Shown here piece after piece: positions 42,080 through 48,946 of a DNA stretch of 48,946 bases (position 1 is its first letter; every line of letters starts with the position of its first letter). The stretch comes from Hyphomicrobiales bacterium (GTDB lineage Bacteria; Pseudomonadota; Alphaproteobacteria; Rhizobiales; Rhizobiaceae), in the NCBI GenBank assembly GCA_900470965.1, contig UCCS01000040.1, positions 2,930 to 51,875 of the forward strand, written 5' to 3'. The notes beneath the pieces are model-generated. The model saw only the letters and a program-made list of their open reading frames with translations. It was not told the origin of the DNA and ran no database searches. Both the position numbers and the translations under genes were made by a program.

Positions 42080-45000
42080 ATGCCGACCCAGATTTCCACG
42101 CCTTTTGCCCTGTTCAACGCTCCATTTGCCGGTGACGATGATCGCCTGCTGCATGGTTTCGCCGAAGGCTTGCGATTTTCGGCCTCCCAGGATGTTGCGA
42201 TCGACAAGCGTGCCGGGGGCATGATCGAGGCGATCCGCAGCAATTCGGGATCGATCGGCGGCGTGGAGGATTTCCTCAGGGAATACGGGCTTTCCACCAA
42301 GGAGGGCCTGGCGCTGATGGTGCTTGCCGAGGCGCTGCTGCGCGTGCCCGACGCGTTGACGCAGGACAAGCTGATCGAGGACAAGCTGAAGGAAGGCGGC
42401 TGGAGCGAGCATGAGGGCAAGGCCGATAGCTGGTTTGTCTCGGCATCCGCCTGGGCGCTCGGCGTTTCAGCCCGCATCATCCGTCCCGGTGAGACGCCCG
42501 AGGGCGTGCTTCGCGGCCTTGTCAAACGCATGGGCCTGCCGACCGTTCGCAATGCCACCAAGCAGGCCATGCGCTTCCTGGGCCATCACTTTGTGCTCGG
42601 CGAAACCATCAAGGACGCTTTGAACCGCGCGGCCAAGAGCGAGGAGAAGGGTTATCGCCATTCCTTCGATATGCTGGGCGAGGGCGCACGGACGGCCGAA
42701 GATGCCAAACGTTACTGGCAATCTTATGCCATGGCGATCGAGGCGATCGGCGGCTGGATGGCGAAGAACGCCAGGGGCAAGGATCTGCCCGACCGGATGG
42801 GTATTTCTGTCAAGCTTTCAGCGCTGCATCCGCGCTATCTCGCCACCCATCGCGACCGCGTTATGAAGGAGCTGGTGCCCGACCTCCTGAAGCTTGCGCA
42901 GATGGCCAAGGCACATCAGCTCAATTTCACCATCGATGCCGAAGAAGCCGACCGGCTGGAACTTTCGCTCGACGTGATCGCCGCGGTCTTTTCCGATCCG
43001 TCGCTTGCCGGCTGGGATGGTTTTGGCCTTGCAATCCAGGCCTATCAGAAGCGCGCGGTCGCCGTGATCGATTATATTGATGAACTCTGCGCAAAGCTTG
43101 GCCGCCGCATGATGGTGCGCCTCGTCAAGGGCGCCTACTGGGATACCGAGGTCAAGCGGGCGCAGGAACGCGGGCTTGACGATTATCCGGTCTGGACGCG
43201 CAAGCAGGCGACAGACCTTTCCTATCTCGCCTGCGCGCAGCACATGCTCGCCAAGCGGGCGCGTATTTTCCCGCAATTTGCCACCCATAATGCACTGACG
43301 GTTTCCACCATTCTGGAGCTTGCCGGCAATGATCGTTCCGGCTTCGAGTTCCAGCGCCTGCATGGTATGGGCGAGAGCCTCTACAATCATCTGCTTGATA
43401 CCAACGACCGGATCGCCTGCCGGATCTATGCGCCTGTTGGAGGCTACCGCGATCTGCTCGCCTATCTTGTCCGCCGTCTTCTCGAAAACGGCGCCAATTC
43501 CTCCTTCGTTGCTATGGCCGGCGACAAGAATGTGCCGATCAAGGCATTGCTGGAGCGTCCGGCGGACAAATTGCAATTCGATGTCGGCGCCAGTGCGCGC
43601 AACAGCAGGATCCCGATGCCGCTGCAGCTTTACGGCAAGCGGAAGAACAGCGCCGGACTGGAATTCGGCCATCGGGCGACGCTTGAAAAGCTGATGGAGG
43701 CGATCCGGAAGGGGCTTCCCGCCATCGCGGCCGCGCCCCTCATTCCGGGCGTGGCTGCCAGCGGTTCGGAAGCGCCCGTCCTTTCACCGTCCGATCGCTC
43801 CAGGACCGTCGGCTCGGTTCGCAATGCCACCGCTGCCGATGTCGACAAGGCCTTTGCCGTTGCCGCCAAAGGCTACAAAGCATGGTCGCGCCGTCCGGTC
43901 GAAGAACGTGCATCTGCGCTGGAGCGCATGGCCGACCTTATGGAAGAAAATCGCGACAGGCTGCTTGTTCTTTTGGCCGCAGAAGCCGGCAAGACGCTCG
44001 ACGACGGCATTGCGGAAATACGCGAGGCGGTGGATTTCTGCCGCTATTACGCCAGCGAGGCGCGGCGGCTCTTCGGCACAGCGACCAAGATGCCGGGGCC
44101 GACTGGAGAGGATAATCGGTATCTATGGCGCGGCCGCGGGGTTTTTACCTGCATCTCGCCCTGGAACTTTCCGTTGGCGATCTTCCTTGGGCAGGTTTCG
44201 GCCGCACTCGTTTCCGGCAATGCCGTGCTTGCAAAGCCTGCACCGCAGACGCCGCTGATCGCCTATGAAGCAGTGAAGCTGTTCCACAAGGCCGGCGTGC
44301 CGGAAGATGCGCTGCTCTTCGTGCCTGGCGGTCCCGACGTCGGTGCCGCTATCACGGCGCATGCAGCGCTTGCCGGCGTTGCCTTCACCGGTTCGACGAA
44401 GACGGCATGGGCGATCAACCGAGCGCTTGCCGCCAAGGACGGACCGATCGTGCCGCTGATTGCCGAAACGGGCGGCCTCAACGCCATGGTGGTCGATGCG
44501 ACGGCTCTCGGCGAACAGGTGGCCGATGACGTGGTCCTCTCAGCCTTCCGCTCTGCCGGTCAGCGGTGCTCTGCACTTCGCCTGCTCTTCCTGCAGGAGG
44601 ACGTGGCCGAGCACATGACGCAGATGATCGAAGGTGCTGCGCGCGAGCTGCAGCTCGGCGATCCCGCATTGGAAACGACCGATGTCGGCCCGATCATCGA
44701 CGAGAAGCAGAAGGCGATGCTGGAAGCCCATATCGCCGACATGCAGAAAACGCAGAAGGTGCGCTATGCCGGCAAGGCGCCTGATGGCGGAAGCTTCTTC
44801 GCGCCGCATATCATCGAGCTCGACAAGCCTGCGGCACTGACCAAGGAAGTCTTCGGGCCGGTGCTGCACATCGTCAGATGGAAGGCGAAGGAATTGCCCA
44901 GGGTGCTGCAGGATATCCAGGCCTCCGGCTACGGCCTGACGCTTGGCGTTCACAGCCGCATCGAATCCACGATCCGCACCGTCACCGATGCGCTCGATAC

Positions 45001-45196
45001 TGGCAATGTCTATGTGAACCGTAACATGATCGGCGCCGTCGTCGGCACCCAGCCCTTCGGCGGTTCAGGTTTATCCGGCACCGGCTTCAAGGCCGGCGGG
45101 CCCGCCTATCTGCTGCGTTTTGCGCTGGAGCAGGTGATCTCGGTGAACACGGCTGCCGCAGGCGGCAATGCCAGCCTGATTGCGATGGGCGAATAA
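42080..45196 (+). CDS. putA: Bifunctional proline dehydrogenase / P5C dehydrogenase PutA
   Basis: This 1038-residue enzyme oxidises proline to glutamate in two steps. The FAD-binding proline dehydrogenase barrel (about 120-480) has RLVKGAYWDTE, FATHNA and YAPVGGYRDLLAYLVRRLLEN. The aldehyde dehydrogenase domain (about 560-1020) has SPWNFPLAIFLGQ, general base Glu796 (AETGG) and nucleophile Cys830 (SAGQRCSALR). It has no N-terminal ribbon-helix-helix domain, so it cannot repress itself as E. coli PutA does; regulation falls to the divergent putR. ATG 42080 follows GGAG. It gives nitrogen, carbon and energy from proline. Confidence 0.96.
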   Translation: MPTQISTPFALFNAPFAGDDDRLLHGFAEGLRFSASQDVAIDKRAGGMIEAIRSNSGSIGGVEDFLREYGLSTKEGLALMVLAEALLRVPDALTQDKLIEDKLKEGGWSEHEGKADSWFVSASAWALGVSARIIRPGETPEGVLRGLVKRMGLPTVRNATKQAMRFLGHHFVLGETIKDALNRAAKSEEKGYRHSFDMLGEGARTAEDAKRYWQSYAMAIEAIGGWMAKNARGKDLPDRMGISVKLSALHPRYLATHRDRVMKELVPDLLKLAQMAKAHQLNFTIDAEEADRLELSLDVIAAVFSDPSLAGWDGFGLAIQAYQKRAVAVIDYIDELCAKLGRRMMVRLVKGAYWDTEVKRAQERGLDDYPVWTRKQATDLSYLACAQHMLAKRARIFPQFATHNALTVSTILELAGNDRSGFEFQRLHGMGESLYNHLLDTNDRIACRIYAPVGGYRDLLAYLVRRLLENGANSSFVAMAGDKNVPIKALLERPADKLQFDVGASARNSRIPMPLQLYGKRKNSAGLEFGHRATLEKLMEAIRKGLPAIAAAPLIPGVAASGSEAPVLSPSDRSRTVGSVRNATAADVDKAFAVAAKGYKAWSRRPVEERASALERMADLMEENRDRLLVLLAAEAGKTLDDGIAEIREAVDFCRYYASEARRLFGTATKMPGPTGEDNRYLWRGRGVFTCISPWNFPLAIFLGQVSAALVSGNAVLAKPAPQTPLIAYEAVKLFHKAGVPEDALLFVPGGPDVGAAITAHAALAGVAFTGSTKTAWAINRALAAKDGPIVPLIAETGGLNAMVVDATALGEQVADDVVLSAFRSAGQRCSALRLLFLQEDVAEHMTQMIEGAARELQLGDPALETTDVGPIIDEKQKAMLEAHIADMQKTQKVRYAGKAPDGGSFFAPHIIELDKPAALTKEVFGPVLHIVRWKAKELPRVLQDIQASGYGLTLGVHSRIESTIRTVTDALDTGNVYVNRNMIGAVVGTQPFGGSGLSGTGFKAGGPAYLLRFALEQVISVNTAAAGGNASLIAMGE

Positions 45197-45206
45197 AGTA
45201 ATAAGG

Positions 45207-45244
45207 CGGCGGCAAGCCCTCGGAATCCCGCTTGCTGCCGTTTA
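45207..45244 (+). terminator. Terminator of putA
   Basis: An 11-bp stem (45207-45217 with 45230-45240, one G-T pair) around a 12-base loop is followed by TTTAA, 10 bases after the putA stop. Confidence 0.72.
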
Positions 45245-45291
45245 ATCCAATTGCTAAGCGTATGGTCAGGTGCAACTAAGGCGATCTAATC

Positions 45292-46983
45292 GTGCGCTTT
45301 GCAGTTTCTTTTTTGGTGAAGTGCCTATCCTTCCGATCATTACTTATTTTGTTCCTTTTGAACTTGCCGATCGGAGCTACTGCCTCCGAAGCAGCCAAGC
45401 AGAAACAGGCGGGGCAACCCCCGATGGATTTCATTCTCGTGCACAGCCTCTCCTGTCTGGAAGACTGTCCTGAATGGATATCGGCGGAGGGGCGTATAAC
45501 GTCAGATACGCCAGCGCGGTTGAGAAAATTTCTCAAGAAGATCGGCGACCGGAAAGTACCTGTCGTCCTCCGCTCGGAGGGCGGCGAAGTCGATGCCGCC
45601 TATGCGATGGGCCGGATGATCCGCAAGGCTGGTCTTGAAACGGCAGTCGGCGGGACGCAGCTTAAGGATTGCCCCGATGACGATAGGCGCTGCGCTGCTG
45701 CTATCGCAAAGGATGGCACTTCGCTCGGGGACACCTATTCGGATGGTGCGTTCTGCTATTCGGCGTGTCCTCTGGTGCTGGCTGGTGGCACGTCGCGCGC
45801 CTCGTCGCAGTGGGCCTATATCGGCGTCCACCAGATCACGACCATCTATCAGAAGGTGCGTATCTCTTACCGGATCGAATACAAAATGGTGAACGGTAAA
45901 AAGACGGAAGTCTCCCGCAAGGAGGTTGGACGAAAGCCAGCTGGGCAGCGCAGTTCCACCAAGCTGGGCAAGAAAGCCACCGCTGCCCTGACGGGCTATT
46001 TGAAAGAAATGGGCGTCAGTGGTGATCTGGTTGATCTGATGATGGCGACCACCCCTGCAAGCATCGCAGTCATACCGCCTGAAGACGCAGTTCGAATGGG
46101 TCTTCTCACGGATGTGCTGACATTCAGTGAGTGGCCCGGTATGCCGCTCTGTCCCAAAGACGCCGCGGCGAGCGCCGTCTGCTATCGCCATCCTGTGGCC
46201 GAGGTGGCTGTAGCGTCGGCCCCTGTGGCGGAGGCACCGGTGAAGCGTGCGACCGTATACACAAGCGGCGGTCTGCCTAAAACCCATCCTATGGACTTTC
46301 TCGTGATGTACGATGGCAATTGCCAGGACGAGTGTACGCAGTGGATTTCTGCGGATGGGGACATCACGCCGGATACGCCGGCTCAGCTGGACGCGGTCTT
46401 GAAGACGCTCGGAGAAAAAAAGCTGCCCGTCGTCTTTCAGTCCTATGGCGGCGACAGAGATGCTGCTTTCGCGATGGGGCGTATGATCCGCGCCGCAGGT
46501 CTCGATACGTCGATTGGTAGAACGCGCTTGCCGATTTGTCCGATGCAGGATCCGCGTTGCACTGCGAGTATGGCCAAAAACGGGCCGACCGAAGGTGAGG
46601 TCTTTGCCGGCGGTGCGTACTGCTTTTCGAGCTGCACGCTTGCCTTCATGGGCGGAGAGTTGCGGTTCGTCGGAAAGACTTCTGCTCTTGGCCTCAGCCA
46701 GCCGGCGATCGAGCTTACGGAGACCGAGCGCGGAAAATTCATTGCCTATTTCAGCGAGATGGGCATCAGTCCCGAGACATTCGACACGATGATGATAACG
46801 CCGTCATTCGGGAGAGGCGATATATATCCACCTCAGGCGCTCAAGCTTGACATCATCAATGGTGTGATTCCCTACGATGAAGAGCCGGGCCTTCATCTCT
46901 GCGGACCGAACGCGAAGGAAAGCGTCCGGTGCCCCAGGAGATCCGGTGTGGAAACTGTTCCGCTTGCGGCCACGGTCAATTGA
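45292..46983 (+). CDS. Secreted protein with two tandem ClpP-fold-like domains (COG3904-like)
   Basis: This 563-residue protein has an export signal (about 1-32) and two homologous domains, about 44-300 and 334-550, joined by an Ala/Val/Pro linker. Each resembles ClpP-class serine hydrolases: a glycine-rich turn (SEGGEVDAAYAMGRMIRKAG; SYGGDRDAAFAMGRMIRAAG) and a nucleophile-type motif (CYSAC with Ser157; CFSSC with Ser446) before a Gly-Gly strand. Domain 1 also has His180 (GVHQ); in domain 2 the aligned residue is Ser469 (GLSQ). Eight cysteines recur pairwise in both halves, suggesting matching disulfides. Domain 1 has an extra basic loop (about 185-230). The GTG start has only weak AAGG upstream. 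Substrate and activity are unknown. Confidence 0.8.
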   Translation: MRFAVSFLVKCLSFRSLLILFLLNLPIGATASEAAKQKQAGQPPMDFILVHSLSCLEDCPEWISAEGRITSDTPARLRKFLKKIGDRKVPVVLRSEGGEVDAAYAMGRMIRKAGLETAVGGTQLKDCPDDDRRCAAAIAKDGTSLGDTYSDGAFCYSACPLVLAGGTSRASSQWAYIGVHQITTIYQKVRISYRIEYKMVNGKKTEVSRKEVGRKPAGQRSSTKLGKKATAALTGYLKEMGVSGDLVDLMMATTPASIAVIPPEDAVRMGLLTDVLTFSEWPGMPLCPKDAAASAVCYRHPVAEVAVASAPVAEAPVKRATVYTSGGLPKTHPMDFLVMYDGNCQDECTQWISADGDITPDTPAQLDAVLKTLGEKKLPVVFQSYGGDRDAAFAMGRMIRAAGLDTSIGRTRLPICPMQDPRCTASMAKNGPTEGEVFAGGAYCFSSCTLAFMGGELRFVGKTSALGLSQPAIELTETERGKFIAYFSEMGISPETFDTMMITPSFGRGDIYPPQALKLDIINGVIPYDEEPGLHLCGPNAKESVRCPRRSGVETVPLAATVN

Positions 46984-47073
46984 TGCCGATATCCGAAAAG
47001 ATGCGCCGCCGCGATACGGCACTTTTGCTTTGTGCGGCTCTCGTTCGCCGGATGTGTCCGGCTTGACGCCGCC

Positions 47074-47601
47074 TTACGCCTTGTCCTTCAAATCATTCTT
47101 CGAGGTCACGCTCATCAGCTTCTCGAGGAAGCCGAGCATGACTGCCGAGACGACAAAAGCGAGATGCATGAGGGTCAGCCACATGATCCTGCCGTCGGTA
47201 TATTGATCGACGTTGAGGAAGACCTGCAGGAGGTGGATGGAGGAGATGGCGACGATCGAGGAGGCGACCTTGATCTTCAGGCTGCCGGAATCGAGCTTGC
47301 CGAGGAAGGAGACTTCGCCTTCCTTTTCGGCCTCGTCGAAACGGCTGACGAAATTCTCGTAGCCGGAGATCATCACCATGACGATGAGGCTTGCGACGAG
47401 TGCCGCATCGATAAGCCCGAGCATGGCGAGGATCATTTCCGCCTCGCCGAGCTCGAATACGCTTCCTGCGACCTTCAGGAACTTGAAGGCGAAAGATACG
47501 GCATAAACGGCCAACGCAAGCACAAGGCCGATATAGAAGACCACCAGCAGCCAGCGGCTGGAAAGAATGATGCGCTCGACCAGAAGTTCGAGTGATTTCA
47601 T
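47074..47601 (-). CDS. YqhA/UPF0114-family membrane protein
   Basis: This 175-residue membrane protein has three to four hydrophobic segments and matches the YqhA (UPF0114) family: an N-terminal LELLVERIILSSRWLL, the central DAALVASLIVMVMISGYENFVSRFD, the KLDSGSLKIKVASSIVAISSIHLLQVF segment and a C-terminal HLAFVVSAVMLGFLEKL. The function of this conserved inner-membrane family is not established. The gene stands alone and is divergent from fhs. Confidence 0.9.
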   Translation of the reverse strand: MKSLELLVERIILSSRWLLVVFYIGLVLALAVYAVSFAFKFLKVAGSVFELGEAEMILAMLGLIDAALVASLIVMVMISGYENFVSRFDEAEKEGEVSFLGKLDSGSLKIKVASSIVAISSIHLLQVFLNVDQYTDGRIMWLTLMHLAFVVSAVMLGFLEKLMSVTSKNDLKDKA

Positions 47602-47755
47602 GGTCTACCCCGTAAATCTCAGAATCGTTGGCCCCTAATAAACAATGGAATAGGCGGACTGCAAGGCGCAGTACTATTCACAGGTTCGGGATATTTCGCT
47701 ATCCGATTGAAATAAACGCCGAGTCCGTTGTGCTGAGAGAATGAGGACACGATCC

Positions 47756-48946
47756 ATGGCTGCCATCAAATCCGATATCGAAATCGCACGCGCGGCGACG
47801 AAGAAGCCGATTTTCGAAATCGGCGCCACGCTTGGCATCCCCCCGGAACAGCTTGTTCCCTATGGTCACGACAAGGCTAAGATCAGTGCCGAGTTCATCG
47901 CCGCCCAAGAGGGCAAAAAGGACGGCAAGCTGATCCTTGTTACCGCCATCAACCCAACGCCGGCGGGCGAGGGCAAGACGACGACCACCGTCGGTCTCGG
48001 CGACGGGCTGAACCGCATAGGCAAGAAGGCGATCGTCTGCGTGCGCGAGGCCTCGCTTGGTCCCTGCTTCGGTGTGAAGGGCGGGGCGGCAGGTGGCGGA
48101 TATGCCCAGGTCGTGCCGATGGAAGACATCAACCTGCATTTCACGGGCGATTTCCACGCGATCACCTCGGCACACAATCTGCTCGCGGCGATGATCGACA
48201 ATCATATCTACTGGGGCAACGAAGAGAATATCGACCTGCGCCGTATCACATGGCGGCGGGTGATGGACATGAACGACCGGGCGCTACGCAGCATGGTGTC
48301 TTCACTCGGTGGGGTTTCCAACGGCTTTCCGCGGCAGAACGGCTTCGATATCACCGTCGCCTCTGAAGTGATGGCAATTCTCTGCCTTGCGACCGATCTC
48401 AGGGATTTGGAACGTCGCCTTGGCGACATCATCATCGGCTATCGCTTCGACAAGACGCCGGTTTATGCCCGCGATCTCAAGGCGGATGGGGCCATGGCCG
48501 TGCTCCTGAAAGACGCCATGCAGCCGAACCTCGTGCAGACCCTGGAGAACAATCCTGCCTTCGTTCACGGCGGTCCTTTCGCCAATATTGCTCACGGCTG
48601 CAATTCGGTGATTGCGACGAAGACCGCGCTGAAGCTCGGCGAATATGTCGTGACGGAAGCGGGCTTCGGGGCCGATCTCGGCGCAGAGAAATTCTTCAAC
48701 ATCAAGTGCCGAAAGGCAGGGTTGAAGCCGAGTGCTGCCGTGATCGTGGCGACAGTCCGGGCGCTGAAGATGAACGGCGGCGTGAAGAAGGACGATCTCG
48801 GCGCGGAGAATGTTCAGGCGCTGGTTCGCGGCTGCTCCAACCTTGGCCGCCATATCGCCAATGTGCGCCGGTTCGGCGTGCCTGTCGTCGTTGCGATCAA
48901 CCATTTCACCTCGGATACGGATGCGGAAATCGCTGCCGTCAAAGAT
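47756..48946 (+). CDS. fhs: Formate-tetrahydrofolate ligase, N-terminal part (runs off window)
   Basis: This reading frame is open from ATG 47756 to the window end (397 residues, about 70% of the ~555-residue family length). The enzyme makes 10-formyl-tetrahydrofolate from formate, ATP and tetrahydrofolate for one-carbon metabolism. It has the ATP-binding loop [17 protein letters not shown] (about 65-81), then [78 protein letters not shown] and [19 protein letters not shown]. It is intact as far as visible. Confidence 0.97.
   Translation, partial: MAAIKSDIEIARAATKKPIFEIGATLGIPPEQLVPYGHDKAKISAEFIAAQEGKKDGKLILVTAINPTPAGEGKTTTTVGLGDGLNRIGKKAIVCVREASLGPCFGVKGGAAGGGYAQVVPMEDINLHFTGDFHAITSAHNLLAAMIDNHIYWGNEENIDLRRITWRRVMDMNDRALRSMVSSLGGVSNGFPRQNGFDITVASEVMAILCLATDLRDLERRLGDIIIGYRFDKTPVYARDLKADGAMAVLLKDAMQPNLVQTLENNPAFVHGGPFANIAHGCNSVIATKTALKLGEYVVTEAGFGADLGAEKFFNIKCRKAGLKPSAAVIVATVRALKMNGGVKKDDLGAENVQALVRGCSNLGRHIANVRRFGVPVVVAINHFTSDTDAEIAAVKD

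Noticed and set aside
1..48946. CRISPR arrays, tRNA or rRNA genes, insertion sequences, prophage, riboswitches
   Set aside because: No regularly spaced repeats, no tRNA-like cloverleaf with T-loop, no transposase or integrase frames and no recognisable riboswitch core were seen.

Overview
This window is a chromosomal segment of an alphaproteobacterium of the Rhizobiaceae, most likely the genus Rhizobium. The evidence is a eukaryotic-type glutamine synthetase II (glnII) divergent from its 63-residue translational inhibitor gene (gstI), a BacA-type peptide transporter, a NolR-like regulator, a choXWV choline importer, putR/putA, and two copies of a ~100-bp double-palindrome repeat of the kind found between rhizobial genes. 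The content is high-GC core metabolism, transport and regulation. I see no phage, insertion sequence, CRISPR array, rRNA or tRNA.

Layout. 1-5.4 kb: the 3' end of map, a small GreA-family factor, a Rid-family gene divergent from a TetR regulator with three matching palindromes between them, a PadR regulator divergent from an MFS exporter, and bacA. 5.4-10 kb: a PAS-domain protein, a secreted polysaccharide deacetylase, NnrU, a YfgM-like protein and der. 10-15.8 kb: a two-cysteine OhrR-type MarR regulator divergent from a secreted esterase with three further palindromes, a glycosyltransferase, glnII/gstI with a sigma-54 promoter, and a KDG-kinase-like gene. 15.8-21.3 kb: an oppABCDF operon. 21.3-30.3 kb: a repeat element, a GH13 alpha-glucosidase, adenine deaminase, an orphan branched-chain amino acid binding protein, a C-terminally short HD-GYP protein, a secreted lipase-like hydrolase and an omega-amino-acid aminotransferase. 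30.3-37 kb: a Tat-exported PhoX-family phosphatase, the NolR-like regulator, a HugZ-like protein, the second repeat copy and choXWV. 37-49 kb: thymidine kinase, two proteins of unknown function, a second PAS protein, a LuxR solo, putR/putA, a secreted protein with two tandem ClpP-fold-like domains, a YqhA-family membrane protein and the 5' part of fhs.

Two themes run through the genes. One is nutrient capture and nitrogen/carbon metabolism: Opp, an orphan Liv binding protein, Cho, PutA, Ade, GlnII/GstI, the aminotransferase and Fhs. The other is small local regulatory pairs whose operators can be read in the sequence (TetR/Rid, PadR/MFS, OhrR-type/esterase, NolR-like autoregulation). The most unusual items are the duplicated periplasmic ClpP-like protein, whose second half has lost the putative catalytic His; a LuxR solo in which three acyl-homoserine-lactone contact residues are replaced; an OhrR-type sensor paired with an esterase instead of Ohr; a Rid protein lacking the catalytic Arg; and an uncharacterised coiled-coil protein next to a DUF2333-like protein.
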